Positions 24,843 through 34,130 are shown, numbered from the stretch's first letter. The stretch: 64,000 nt of DNA from Duganella sp. CF402 (GCF_900109645.1 NZ_FOBG01000002.1:186001-250000), one strand, 5' to 3'. Program-made: numbers and translations. The notes: generated from the letters alone by a model not told the origin.

Positions 24843-25577
24843 ATGCTGGCCCAGTTGAGCGACTTCACGCCGGATCCTGATAGCGATACCCCGCTGTACA
24901 TGCAGTTGGCGAACAAGCTGTCCGATGGCATCGCCGGCGGCGACTGGCGCGCCAACGAAGCCTTGCCTTCCGAGCGCGTGCTGTCGGACATGCTCAACAT
25001 CTCGCGGGTGACGGCGCGCAAGGCGATCGACATGCTGTGCGAACGCGGCATGCTGACCCGCAAGCGCGGCTCCGGCACCTACATCACGCCGAAACTCGAA
25101 CAGCCGCTATCGCGCCTGACCAGTTTTTCCGAAGAGCTGCGCGAGCGCGGCTTCACGGCTGGCTCGCGCTGGCTGCAGCGCGACATCGGCATCGCCTCGC
25201 CGGTGGAACTGCTGTCGCTGGGCCTCTCGCCCAACATGCCGGTGGCGCGCTTGAAGCGCCTGCGCACCGCCGACGATGTGGTGATGGCGATTGAAACCAC
25301 CACCATCCCGGCGCAGTACATGCCGAATCCGCACAGCGTAACCGAATCGCTGTACGGCTACCTGGAAGCCAACGGCACCATTCCGATGCGCGCGCTGCAG
25401 CATATCCGCGCCGTCAACGCCAGCGAGGAGCAAGCGCGCCTGGCCAATATTCCTGCGGGTGCCGCGATGCTGCACATCACCCGCGTCAGTTATCTCGACA
25501 ACGGCGCTGCGGTGGAACTCACCCATTCGTACTGCCGCAGTGATTATTATGAATTCGTAGCGGAGTCGCGCAGATGA
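24843..25577 (+). CDS. GntR/HutC-family regulator of GlcNAc use (NagR-like)
   Basis: 244 residues from ATG 24843 with AAGGAGTGAG in front. The winged helix is PLYMQLANKLSDGIAGGDW, LPSERVLSDMLNISRVTARK and TRKRGSGTYITPK. The C-terminal UTRA effector domain starts at RLTSFSEELRERG and ends with THSYCRSDYYEFV. NagR-type regulators of this family bind GlcN6P or GlcNAc6P and repress nag genes. The stop overlaps the nagA start (ATGA). It is a clear paralogue of the regulator at 33265-34020. Confidence 0.88.
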   Translation: MLAQLSDFTPDPDSDTPLYMQLANKLSDGIAGGDWRANEALPSERVLSDMLNISRVTARKAIDMLCERGMLTRKRGSGTYITPKLEQPLSRLTSFSEELRERGFTAGSRWLQRDIGIASPVELLSLGLSPNMPVARLKRLRTADDVVMAIETTTIPAQYMPNPHSVTESLYGYLEANGTIPMRALQHIRAVNASEEQARLANIPAGAAMLHITRVSYLDNGAAVELTHSYCRSDYYEFVAESRR

Positions 25578-26671
25578 GCGATGCAATCAAAGGCAATATC
25601 CTGACACCGTCCGGCTGGGTCCACGGTGAAATCACATTCGACGAACGCATTGCGGCCATCATTGGCGGCAGCGCCGATCCTGCGCTCAATGAAGAAGTCT
25701 ATATCCTGCCTGGCTTTATCGACCTGCACGTGCACGGCGGCGGCGGCAAGGACGTGATGGAAGGCGGCGACGCGGTCCACACCATCGCCGCGATCCACGC
25801 CAAACACGGCACCACCAGCATGCTGGCCACCACCATGACCGCGCCGCCGGAAGATATCGACATTGCGCTGAAAGGCATCGGCAAGGCCGCCGCCGCGCGC
25901 GGCAAGGGCGAAGCGCGTGTGCTCGGCGCCCACCTCGAAGGCCCGTACATCAACTCCGGCAAGCTCGGAGCGCAGCCGCCGTACGCGCGCTCCGCGACGC
26001 TGGCCGATGTGGAAAAACTGGAACAACTGGCGCCGCTGCGCGTGATCACCGTGGCGCCGGAAATCGATGGCCACCAGGCGCTGGTGAAGGAATTGTCGGA
26101 CGCCGGCATGCGCGTGCAGATCGGCCATACGCTGGGCACCTACGAAGACGGCGTGGCCGCGCTGGCGCAAGGCGCGCGCAGCTTCACCCACCTGTTCAAC
26201 GCCATGCCCGGCCTGCATCATCGTGAACCCGGCATGGTCGGCGCGGCGCTGGCGCACGGCACCTACGCCGAACTGATTCCCGACCTGCTGCACGTGCATC
26301 CGGGGGCGATCCGCACCGCGCTGCGCTGCATCCCGAACCTGTACTGCGTCACCGATTCAACTTCCGCCACCGGCATGCCGGACGGCGAGTATATGCTGGG
26401 CCGCCATAAAGTCATGAAATGCATGGGCGGCGTGCGGCTGCCTGATGGCACGCTGGCCGGCAGCACCCTCACTATGGACCAGGCGCTGCGCAACCTGGTC
26501 GGACTCGGCCTCGATCTGGCGGATGCCTCGGCACGGGTCTCAACGTATGCGGCCGATTATCTCGGCCTGCAAGAGCGGGGCCGCCTGGCTCCCGGCGCGT
26601 ATGCCGACTTCGTGGTGCTCGACCGTGACCTGAAACTCAAAGCCGTCTATATCGAAGGAGAATTGTTGTGA
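25574..26671 (+). CDS. nagA: N-acetylglucosamine-6-phosphate deacetylase
   Basis: 365 residues of amidohydrolase fold. H52 and H54 are in IDLHVHGGGGKD; HLEGPYIN carries the metal-ligand Glu; GHT and FTHLFNAM follow; and DSTSATGMPDGEY is the catalytic-Asp region. It releases acetate from GlcNAc-6-phosphate to give GlcN-6-phosphate. The length is normal. Overlap of four bases with gntR before and with the deaminase gene after indicates translational coupling. Confidence 0.95.
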   Translation: MSDAIKGNILTPSGWVHGEITFDERIAAIIGGSADPALNEEVYILPGFIDLHVHGGGGKDVMEGGDAVHTIAAIHAKHGTTSMLATTMTAPPEDIDIALKGIGKAAAARGKGEARVLGAHLEGPYINSGKLGAQPPYARSATLADVEKLEQLAPLRVITVAPEIDGHQALVKELSDAGMRVQIGHTLGTYEDGVAALAQGARSFTHLFNAMPGLHHREPGMVGAALAHGTYAELIPDLLHVHPGAIRTALRCIPNLYCVTDSTSATGMPDGEYMLGRHKVMKCMGGVRLPDGTLAGSTLTMDQALRNLVGLGLDLADASARVSTYAADYLGLQERGRLAPGAYADFVVLDRDLKLKAVYIEGELL

Positions 26672-27690
26672 CCTCAATGATGTTGAAAGAAGCCCTGTCC
26701 GCAGCTGATTGCGTAGCCCAGCAACTGGCAAACGACGGCGACCGTTACGCGGAACTGGGCCGCAAATTGAGGAGCACTTCCTTCTCGACCGCCCTGACCA
26801 TCGCGCGCGGCAGCTCGGACCACGCCTGCGCCTACGTGGCTTACCTGATCATGGCCCGCCTGGGCCGCGTGGTGGCGTCGCTGCCGATGTCGCTGGTGAC
26901 GCTGAATAAATCGCCGCTGCTGACGCGCGACACGCTGGCCATCTCGATTTCGCAGTCGGGCCAGAGCCCGGACGTGGTGGAACCGATCCGCTACTTCCGC
27001 GATGGCGGCGCCACCACCATTGCGCTGGTCAACGATATCGATTCGCCGCTGGCGCACGCCGCCGAATTCGCCATGCCGCTGCGCGCTGGCAAAGAGCAAA
27101 GCGTGGCCGCCACCAAGAGCTTCATCACCAGCCTGGTGGCAGGTGCGCGCCTGGTGGCCGCATGGCAGAACGATCCTGAACTGCTGGCCGGCCTCGAAGC
27201 GCTGCCGGAATCGCTGCGCGCCGCGACCACCGAAGACTGGTCGAAGGCGGTGGAAGTGCTGACGCCTGCGCGTAACATCATGGTGGTTGGCCGTGGCATC
27301 AGCTTCCCGGTGGCGCTGGAAGCGTCGCTGAAATTCAAGGAGACGTCGGCGCTGCAAGCGGAAGCCTTCAGCGGTGCGGAAATCAAGCACGGCCCGATGG
27401 CGCTGATCGAAGACGGCTACCCGCTGGTGATCTTCGCCACCCGTGGCCCGACGCAAGCGAGCCTGCTGCAACTGGCGAGCGAAATGCGCGGCCGTGGTGC
27501 GCACGTGCTGCTGGCGGCGCCGGCCGATGTGGCGGAACGCGATTTGACCTTGCCGGTGGCGGCGACGCCGGATCTGGATCCTATCGTGGCGATCCAGGCG
27601 TTCTACAAAATGGCGGCGGAACTGTCGGCCGCGCGCGGCATGGACCCGGACCAGCCGCGCCACCTGAGCAAAGTCACCAAGACCAACTAA
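26668..27690 (+). CDS. SIS-domain glucosamine-6-phosphate deaminase (NagB-II type)
   Basis: 340 residues from GTG 26668, whose GTGA overlaps the nagA stop. Two SIS domains are present: TIARGSSDHACAYVAYL with SISQSGQSPDVVEPIRYF, then MVVGRGISFPVALEASLKFK with EAFSGAEIKHGP. This is the GlmS-isomerase-like fold that in proteobacterial chitin loci replaces the classic NagB and converts GlcN6P to fructose-6-phosphate and ammonia. The order next to nagA and the kinase supports this over GlmS-like synthesis, because no glutaminase domain is present. Confidence 0.87.
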   Translation: MTSMMLKEALSAADCVAQQLANDGDRYAELGRKLRSTSFSTALTIARGSSDHACAYVAYLIMARLGRVVASLPMSLVTLNKSPLLTRDTLAISISQSGQSPDVVEPIRYFRDGGATTIALVNDIDSPLAHAAEFAMPLRAGKEQSVAATKSFITSLVAGARLVAAWQNDPELLAGLEALPESLRAATTEDWSKAVEVLTPARNIMVVGRGISFPVALEASLKFKETSALQAEAFSGAEIKHGPMALIEDGYPLVIFATRGPTQASLLQLASEMRGRGAHVLLAAPADVAERDLTLPVAATPDLDPIVAIQAFYKMAAELSAARGMDPDQPRHLSKVTKTN

Positions 27691-27710
27691 AGCATGCCCG
27701 CTCACGCGGT

Positions 27711-27787
27711 CGTCCCGGCGCAGGCCGGGACCCAAGCTTAGCGTGCAGGCACGCACTCCTTGGATTCCGGCCTGCGCCGGAATGACG
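27711..27787. repeat. Extragenic palindromic element
   Basis: Two ~24-base arms face each other: one at 27711-27734 (core CCGGCGCAGGCCGG) and one at 27761-27787 (core CCGGCCTGCGCCGG). A smaller GCGTGC / GCACGC hairpin sits in the loop. It fills the gap between the deaminase and GH3 genes. Such GC-rich elements are common dispersed repeats; no second copy was noticed in this window. Confidence 0.7.
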
Positions 27788-27817
27788 GCAACGGCGCGGC
27801 ATGGACGGAGCAGTGAA

Positions 27818-29320
27818 ATGACAACACAAAACGAACTACGCAACATCGCCGGTCAACTGATCATGATCCGCTTTCCCGGCACCGTGCTGGATGCGGCCAC
27901 CGCCGACTTCCTGAAAGCGAACAGCATCCGCGCTGTCTGCCTGTTCCGGGGGAACATGACCGACTCCGGACAGCTGGCCAAGCTGACCGCCGATCTGCGC
28001 GCCGTGATGGGCCCTGAAGCGCTGATCGCCATCGATCAGGAAGGCGGCGCCGTGGTGCGTTCGACCTGGGTGCCCGCACCGCCGGCCGCAATGGGCCTGG
28101 GCGCGGCCGACGACACCGACCTCGCCTACCGCACCGGCGCCGCCGTCGCGCGCGCGGTGAAAGCGCTGGGCTTCAACTGGAACTTCGCGCCGGTGCTGGA
28201 CCTGAACAACAATCCGCACAACCCGGTGATCGCGGAACGCTCGTTCGGCGCCGAGCCGAAACGCGCCGCCGAACTGGCGATGGCGTGGATGGCCGGCAGC
28301 CATGCCGAAGGCGTGGCCTGCTGCGTCAAGCACTTCCCCGGCCACGGCGACACCAACGTCGACTCGCATCGCGACCTGCCGACCGTGGACAAGCCGGTGG
28401 AAGAACTGAACCGCCTGGAACTGGCGCCGTTCCGCATCGCCTCCGGCGCGGCGCCGGCCATGATGACCGCGCACATCGTCTACCCGACGCTCGATCCGGA
28501 AAACCCGGCCACCATGTCGCGCCGCATCCTCAACGACCTGCTGCGCGAGGAATGGGAGTACAAGGGCATCATCATCACCGACGGCATGGACATGCACGCC
28601 ATCGCCGGCCGCTATGGCGTCGGCAACGCCGCCGTGCGCGCGCTGACCGCCGGCGCCGACATGGTGATGGCGCTGGGCACCACTGAAACGCAGAACGAAA
28701 CGCTGGACGCCATCGCCGCCGCCATCGCCTCGGGCGCGCTGTCGCAGGCCGACATCGACACCCGCCTGGCGCGCCTGTCGTCGCTGGCCAAGGCCTACCC
28801 ATGCAAACCGCGCTCGTACAAGGAAGACGCGGCCGACCGCGACATCATGGCCGAAGGCTGGCGCCGCAGCCTGACCGCGTACAGCACCGCATCAAGCCAG
28901 CCGCAACGTCCCGCCGCCGGCGCCAAGGTACGTCTGATCGCGCGCGCCGACGTGGTGAGCGACGGCGTCTCCGAAGCGGGCGTGCCGGCCGGTGTGGTGG
29001 CCGATTCGCTGCGCGCGCTGTACGACGTCGAACTGGTCACCTTTGCCGATGCCGACAGCTTCGACTGGAGCGCGCTGCCGCAAGACGGCCGCTTCACCAT
29101 GCTGGCCTCCACCTCGCGCCTGCGCTACGGCCAGCATGCGCGCGACACCTGGCGTCCGGACCTGCATCTGGCGCTGTGGAACCCGTATCAGGCGCTGGAC
29201 ATCAACGCGCCCGCATTGATGACCTACGGTTTCGCCAAGCCGGCGCTGGAGGCCATCAACGGCTGGCTGTCCGGCGCCCTGCAAGCCACCGGCAACGCAC
29301 CGGTACCTGGCTTCGAATAA
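27818..29320 (+). CDS. Glycoside hydrolase family 3 beta-N-acetylhexosaminidase, two-domain form
   Basis: 500 residues from ATG 27818 with GGAG upstream. AIDQEGGAVVR, KHFPGHGDTNVDSHRDLP (the NagZ-type Asp/His dyad loop) and TDGMDMHAIAGRYG (likely nucleophile Asp) show a GH3 hexosaminidase. Classic NagZ is ~340 residues; the extra ~150 C-terminal residues form a second domain, as in two-domain NagZ proteins of other phyla. No signal peptide is seen, so it should act in the cytoplasm on imported chitobiose or muropeptide. It lies between the deaminase and MFS genes, which favours chitin catabolism. Confidence 0.88.
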   Translation: MTTQNELRNIAGQLIMIRFPGTVLDAATADFLKANSIRAVCLFRGNMTDSGQLAKLTADLRAVMGPEALIAIDQEGGAVVRSTWVPAPPAAMGLGAADDTDLAYRTGAAVARAVKALGFNWNFAPVLDLNNNPHNPVIAERSFGAEPKRAAELAMAWMAGSHAEGVACCVKHFPGHGDTNVDSHRDLPTVDKPVEELNRLELAPFRIASGAAPAMMTAHIVYPTLDPENPATMSRRILNDLLREEWEYKGIIITDGMDMHAIAGRYGVGNAAVRALTAGADMVMALGTTETQNETLDAIAAAIASGALSQADIDTRLARLSSLAKAYPCKPRSYKEDAADRDIMAEGWRRSLTAYSTASSQPQRPAAGAKVRLIARADVVSDGVSEAGVPAGVVADSLRALYDVELVTFADADSFDWSALPQDGRFTMLASTSRLRYGQHARDTWRPDLHLALWNPYQALDINAPALMTYGFAKPALEAINGWLSGALQATGNAPVPGFE

Positions 29321-29343
29321 AGAACACACCGGAGACACTCCAC

Positions 29344-30642
29344 ATGCAAGACACCATCCGCAATCCCAAGCTCTGGGTGCCGACCCTGTACCTCGCGCAG
29401 GGCCTGCCCTACTTCGCCGTCGCCATCGTCGCCAGCCAGATGTTGAAGAGCATGGGCGTGCCCAACGACGAGCTGAATCACTGGATCGCCCTGGTTGGCT
29501 TGCCGTGGGCGCTCAAGCCGTTGTGGAGTCCCTTCCTCGAACTGGCGCCAAGCAAAAAGCTGGTGGTCACCTTCTTGCAGGTGTTCGGTGGCTTGTGCCT
29601 CGGCGGCGTCGCGCTGGCGCTGCAGGCGCCGTTCTGGTTCGCCGCCAGCCTGGCGATGCTGGCACTGGTCGGCATCGCCTCCGCCACCCACGACATCTCG
29701 TGCGACGGCTTGTACATTACCAGCCTCGATGAAAAAGGCCAGGCGCAGTACGCCGGCTGGACCGGCACCTTCTTCAACGCCGCCAAATTCTTCACCACCG
29801 GCGGCCTGCTGCTGCTGGCCGGCCACTTCGAGAAAACCTTGGGCGTGGTGCCGGCATGGACCATCTGCTTCTGTATCCTCGGCGCCATGATGATCGCGCT
29901 CGGCCTGTACAACCGCTGGGCGCTGCCGCTGGCGCAAAACCAAGCGAGCAAAGACACCAACGCCACCGCCATCGCCCGCACGCTGTGGGAAGTGATCGTG
30001 GCATTCTTCCAGAAGCCAGGCATCTGGGTCTCGATCATCTTCATCATCCTGTTCCGCGCCGGCGAGGCGCAAGTGCAGTCCATCGGGCCGCTGTTCCTGC
30101 GCGAGGCGCGCGCACTCGGCGGCCTGGGCCTGAGCACCGCCGAAGTGGGCGCGGTGTACGGCACCGTCGGCACCGTGGCGTTCCTGGTCGGCTCCATCGC
30201 CGGCGGCTACTTCACTTCGTGGCTGAGCCTCAAGCGCGCCATCCTGTGGCTGATCCTCGCGGTCAACCTGCCGAACGTCGCCTTCTACCTGCTCTCCACC
30301 TTCCAGCCGACCGACCTGTCCATCATCAGCGCGGCGCTCAGCGTGGAGATGTTCGGCTATGGCTTTGGCTTCGTCGGCCTGATCCTGTACATGATGCAGG
30401 TGGTCGCGCCGGGCAAGTTCCAGACCGCGCACTACGCCTTCGCCACCGGCATCATGCAGCTGGGCTCTGTGCTGTTCAAGCTATTCAGCGGCGACATCCA
30501 GATCGCGCTCGGCTACCAGCATTTCTTCATCTGGGTGATGCTGTCGGCGATTCCGGTTGCCATCCTGTCGCAAGTCATTCCGATGGTCGCGCGCCCGCAG
30601 CAGAAGGAAGAGGCGCAGGCCGCCGCCGTGCAGCACGCTTGA
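29344..30642 (+). CDS. AmpG-like MFS transporter
   Basis: 432 residues with twelve likely membrane spans. It opens PKLWVPTLYLAQGLPYFAVA, then has IALVGLPWALKPLWSPFLE, ATHDISCDGLYI and a C-terminal AHYAFATGIMQLG. This is the AmpG / acetyl-CoA-transporter branch of the MFS that moves GlcNAc-anhydromuropeptides, and in chitin loci probably GlcNAc or chitooligosaccharides. It starts 23 bases after the GH3 gene (GGAGAC before ATG), so is in the same operon. Confidence 0.85.
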   Translation: MQDTIRNPKLWVPTLYLAQGLPYFAVAIVASQMLKSMGVPNDELNHWIALVGLPWALKPLWSPFLELAPSKKLVVTFLQVFGGLCLGGVALALQAPFWFAASLAMLALVGIASATHDISCDGLYITSLDEKGQAQYAGWTGTFFNAAKFFTTGGLLLLAGHFEKTLGVVPAWTICFCILGAMMIALGLYNRWALPLAQNQASKDTNATAIARTLWEVIVAFFQKPGIWVSIIFIILFRAGEAQVQSIGPLFLREARALGGLGLSTAEVGAVYGTVGTVAFLVGSIAGGYFTSWLSLKRAILWLILAVNLPNVAFYLLSTFQPTDLSIISAALSVEMFGYGFGFVGLILYMMQVVAPGKFQTAHYAFATGIMQLGSVLFKLFSGDIQIALGYQHFFIWVMLSAIPVAILSQVIPMVARPQQKEEAQAAAVQHA

Positions 30643-30713
30643 ATTGGGATTTCGAACCGGTTTTATGTAACAATACGCGGGTTTACATCTCCAGTATGAT
30701 TTAAAGGATAACC

Positions 30714-32018
30714 ATGTCCCACACTCGTTTTGCTCGTATCAGCCTGCTCCTGGCCGCCATTGGCCTGAACGCCGCTCCGGCCATGCTGGGCCTGGCCCCG
30801 GTCCACGCTGCGGAAGAAAAGAAAGCGGAAGCACCGAAAGACGCCGTGCGTCCGGAAATCTACAAACTGATCGACCCGGCGCAGACCAAGCCGCTGCTGG
30901 ACGCGAAGAACTACACCGAATTCCAGAGCCGCATCGACCAGGTCGCGGCCATGCCTAACCTGACCCCGTACGAAACCTTCGTGCTGAACCAGTTGCGCGT
31001 GCAACTGGGCCAGGCTTCGGGCAACCAGCAAATGACCATCGACGGCCTGATCGCGATGATCGATTCCGGCCGCCTGCCGCAGGATAACAAGCTGCGCTTC
31101 ATCGACGCGATTGCCGGCATCTACTACAGCAACCTGAAAGACTTCGACAACGCCATCAAATGGTTCGAGCGCTACGGCGTCGAGTCGGGCGACAAGGTCA
31201 AGCAGCGTCCCTTCATCGTGCGCTCGTACTTCCTGAAGAACGATTTCGCCACCGCCAAGGTCGAAGCGCTGAAGGACATCGAAGCGGCCAAGGCGTCCGG
31301 CGCCACGCCAAGCAAGGACACCCTGAACCTGCTGGGCAACGTCGGCATCAAGACCAAGGACACCGAACTGTATCTGCAAGCGGTGGAAGAGCTGACCCGC
31401 TACTACCCGACCGAAGACTACTGGAACGACCTGCTGAACCGCACCCGTGGCAAGAAGACCTACAACAACCGTCTGGACCTGGACCTGGTGCGCCTGAAGG
31501 CCGTCACCGTGCCGTCGAAGATGGAGCCTGAGGACTACGCCGAACAAGCCGAGTTGTCGGTGCTGGGCGGCTTCTTCACCGAAGCGAAGATCGCGATGGA
31601 CAAGGGCTACCCGAACGGCATCCCGGCCGGCAAGGACAAGGCCGCGCTGCAAAAAATCCGCGACAGCGCCAACAAGGGCGCGGCTGACGATGCGAAAAAC
31701 ATCGACAGCGGCATCGCTCCTGCGCAGAAGTCGAAAGACGGCGTGGGCCTGGTCAACCTGGGCTACAACTACGTGACCCTGGGCCAGTTCGACAAGGGCG
31801 TCGACCTGATGAAGCAAGGTATCGCCAAGGGCGTATCGAAGAATCCTGAAGACGCCAAGCTGCGCCTGGGCTACGCCCTGGCAATGGCCGGCAAGAAGGA
31901 CGAGTCGCTGGCAGTGCTGAAGCCTCTGGCCGTCGGCACCGACCCGCGCGCCGACCTGGCCCGCTACTGGATCATGTACCAGACCGGCCCGAAGATCGGC
32001 GCGGCTGAAGCCAAGTAA
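30714..32018 (+). CDS. Secreted TPR-like repeat protein
   Basis: 434 residues. A signal peptide of ~32 residues ends ...APVHAAEE. The remainder is helical with TPR-like units, such as IAGIYYSNLKDFDNAIKWFE and LVNLGYNYVTLGQFDKGVDL near the C-terminus, and many Lys/Ala-rich helices. There is no enzyme motif. It may be a periplasmic scaffold of the chitin system, but position is the only hint. AAAGGA precedes the ATG and a strong terminator follows, so it has its own transcript or is the end of the operon (71-base gap). Confidence 0.65.
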   Translation: MSHTRFARISLLLAAIGLNAAPAMLGLAPVHAAEEKKAEAPKDAVRPEIYKLIDPAQTKPLLDAKNYTEFQSRIDQVAAMPNLTPYETFVLNQLRVQLGQASGNQQMTIDGLIAMIDSGRLPQDNKLRFIDAIAGIYYSNLKDFDNAIKWFERYGVESGDKVKQRPFIVRSYFLKNDFATAKVEALKDIEAAKASGATPSKDTLNLLGNVGIKTKDTELYLQAVEELTRYYPTEDYWNDLLNRTRGKKTYNNRLDLDLVRLKAVTVPSKMEPEDYAEQAELSVLGGFFTEAKIAMDKGYPNGIPAGKDKAALQKIRDSANKGAADDAKNIDSGIAPAQKSKDGVGLVNLGYNYVTLGQFDKGVDLMKQGIAKGVSKNPEDAKLRLGYALAMAGKKDESLAVLKPLAVGTDPRADLARYWIMYQTGPKIGAAEAK

Positions 32019-32025
32019 GAAAATC

Positions 32026-32054
32026 AAAAGCCAGCGTTCGAGCTGGCTTTTTTT
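32026..32054 (+). terminator. Rho-independent terminator after the TPR gene
   Basis: Stem AAAAGCCAGC / GCTGGCTTTT with a six-base loop and a nine-T run (32026-32054), ending at the convergent chitinase stop. Confidence 0.9.
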
Positions 32055-33275
32055 TTACCTCATTGAACTCCACAAAGTGCGCAGCAACTGGTGCTCGCTG
32101 TCGTCGGCGCTCAGTTCCCAGAACATCGCGCCGCGCAGCTTCTGCTGCTTGATGTAGCGCGCCTTTTCCTTGAGCGACGCGGGATCTTCATACGTGATCC
32201 ACACCTGCCCGGCCGGATCGTACAGATAAGGCACCCTGGCGGCAGCGTTGCGCAGGCGCTGGCCCGGCTTCTTCAAGATCGTGCCGTAGCCGTATGAATT
32301 GCCGCCGTTGATGCCATCGGTGACGCCGCCCGTGCACAGCTGGTACAGCCCATCGCCAGCCGGTCCCGCCGCGCAGCCCTTCCAGCCGTAGCCGTAGAAC
32401 GGCACGCCCAGCACCAGCTTGTCCGCCGCCACGCCGGCGCCCAGATAGCGCTGTACCGAACGCGATGCGTAGAAACCGTCGGCCGCCACCGGATCTTTCG
32501 GGTCGGCGTACAGCGCCGCGTGGTGGCCCGTGCTTTTCTCCCACGGCATGTGGTAGTCGTAGGCCATGATGTTGATCCAGTCCAGGCCTGCCGCCAGCTC
32601 CTTGAGCCACTTGCCATCGCCGACGTAATTGCCGTTGGCGCCGGCCGCGATGGTGATGCTGTAATGCTTGCCATCCTGCTTGCCCGCCGCATCGAAGGCC
32701 GCGCGCAGCTCGCGCACCCAGGTGATGAAGTTCTGGCGGTCCTCGGGACGCGCGCACACTTCGCCCGCCACGCAAGGCACGCCGGCCTCGCCCGGATACT
32801 CCCAATCGAGGTCGACGCCATCCAGCCCGTACTTGCGCATCGCCTTCAAGCTCGAGGCGATGAAGTTGGCGCGCGCCGGCGCCGACGCCGCCACGTTGGA
32901 GAAGCGGTTCGACCAGTCCCACCCGCCCACCGAGATCACCACCTTGAAGTGCGGATGCTGCCGCTTCAGCGCCACCAGCGCGCGCAGGTTGGCGCCATCC
33001 TCGGTTTCGTCGCGCCAGGCCAGCGCGCCGTTGAGCGGTTCCTGGCAGGCCGCGACATAGTTTACCGACGGCTCGGGATTGCCATGCTTGCCGTCCCAGC
33101 ACAGGTCGACGAAGGCGTACAGCGCCATCGTCAGGCGGCTGGCGTCGACCGAGGCGACGGGAAAGGCGGCGTGCTTCCAGCCGGGGTAGTAGCCGATCAC
33201 TTCCGAAGCCATCGCCGGAGCGACAGTCGACGATACAGCCAGCGCCAGGGCCAGCGGGATAAATTTAGTTTGCAT
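32055..33275 (-). CDS. Secreted GH18 chitinase
   Basis: 406 residues. A signal peptide MQTKFIPLALALAVSSTVAPAMA is followed by a TIM barrel. VVISVGGWDWSNRF is the SxGG strand, and DGVDLDWEYPGE contains the catalytic DxxDxDxE set D152, D155, D157 and E159. IMAYDYHMPWE (QMAYD-like) and AMFWELSADD close the active site. No carbohydrate-binding module is present. It cleaves chitin outside the inner membrane. Its ATG lies inside the end of the gntR gene (11-base overlap), so regulator and enzyme are co-transcribed. Confidence 0.93.
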   Translation of the reverse strand: MQTKFIPLALALAVSSTVAPAMASEVIGYYPGWKHAAFPVASVDASRLTMALYAFVDLCWDGKHGNPEPSVNYVAACQEPLNGALAWRDETEDGANLRALVALKRQHPHFKVVISVGGWDWSNRFSNVAASAPARANFIASSLKAMRKYGLDGVDLDWEYPGEAGVPCVAGEVCARPEDRQNFITWVRELRAAFDAAGKQDGKHYSITIAAGANGNYVGDGKWLKELAAGLDWINIMAYDYHMPWEKSTGHHAALYADPKDPVAADGFYASRSVQRYLGAGVAADKLVLGVPFYGYGWKGCAAGPAGDGLYQLCTGGVTDGINGGNSYGYGTILKKPGQRLRNAAARVPYLYDPAGQVWITYEDPASLKEKARYIKQQKLRGAMFWELSADDSEHQLLRTLWSSMR

Positions 33276-34020
33276 TCAGTTCTGCCACAAAGTCGTACAT
33301 ATCGCCACGGAAGTAGGAGCGGCAGAATTCCACCGCGCGTCCGTCGCGCAAAAAACCGAGCCGCTCAACGGCCAGCCCGGCATCCCCTTCCTTCGCCTGC
33401 AACAGCGCGGCCTGCTCCGCGTTCAGCAGCAGCGCCGACAAGCGCTGCAAGGCGCGCACCGGGCGGTTGCCGGCTTGTTCCAGCGCGTCGTACATGGACA
33501 GGTCCACCGCCTCCAGCGACGGCAGGCAGGCGGCGACGATGGTCGCGTATTCCAGGCACATCGGCACATCGTCGGCGTAGCGCATGCGGTTGAAGCGGTA
33601 CACCTTCGAGCCGGGGCTCAGGCGCAGGCGCATCGCCTCGTCCGGCGTCACCGTGCCTTCCGAGCGCTTGAGCCACACGCTGCGCGGCGTGCGCCCGCGG
33701 GCCCGCATGTCCTCGGAAAACGAGGTCAGCTTGGAGAAGTTCTTTTCGATGCGGGTGTTGATGAAGTTGCCGGAGCCGGGACGCCGCACCAGCACGCCCT
33801 CGCTGACCAGCCCGTCGATCGCCTTGCGCACCGTGATGCGCGAGATCTCGAGGTCGGCCGCCAGCTGGCGCTCGGCCGGCAAGGCGTCCTCCTGCTTGAG
33901 CAAGTGGTGCTCGATGGCGGAACGCAAGGCACGCTGCAGGCGCTGGTACAGGGGCAGGTTACTGGTCTCATTGAGGTGCTGTCGGATGTGTACCAGTGGT
34001 GTCGTTGGATCGCTTTTCAT
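33265..34020 (-). CDS. Second GntR/HutC-family regulator, paired with chitinase
   Basis: 251 residues from ATG 34020. The winged helix is PLYQRLQRALRSAIEHHLL, LPAERQLAADLEISRITVRK and VRRPGSGNFINT; UTRA domain from LTSFSEDMRARGRTP to FRGDMYDFVAEL. The LTSFSE-xxRxRG and DxYxFVAE blocks are shared with the regulator at 24843, so the two are paralogues. A 36-codon upstream extension of the frame contains the operator and is unlikely to be coding. It probably represses itself, the chitinase and the divergent receptor in the absence of chitin sugars. Confidence 0.88.
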   Translation of the reverse strand: MKSDPTTPLVHIRQHLNETSNLPLYQRLQRALRSAIEHHLLKQEDALPAERQLAADLEISRITVRKAIDGLVSEGVLVRRPGSGNFINTRIEKNFSKLTSFSEDMRARGRTPRSVWLKRSEGTVTPDEAMRLRLSPGSKVYRFNRMRYADDVPMCLEYATIVAACLPSLEAVDLSMYDALEQAGNRPVRALQRLSALLLNAEQAALLQAKEGDAGLAVERLGFLRDGRAVEFCRSYFRGDMYDFVAELNAN

Positions 34021-34057
34021 AACGATGGTGACGTCCTCTCCGTAGTTGTCAGACGAT

Positions 34058-34076
34058 AATACCAAAAAAAGACCAC
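34058..34076 (-). promoter_or_regulatory. Putative operator / extended -10 of the second gntR gene
   Basis: Minus strand GTGGTCTTTTTTTGGTATT (34076-34058) followed by AT, so TATTAT with a preceding TG may also be an extended -10 box. The 19-bp pattern matches the elements at 23876-23894 and 34266-34284. Confidence 0.45.
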
Positions 34077-34130
34077 CGTAATTCCAGCGCGCCAGCCAGC
34101 GCCGCAAAAAAAATCTATCGCATCGCACAG

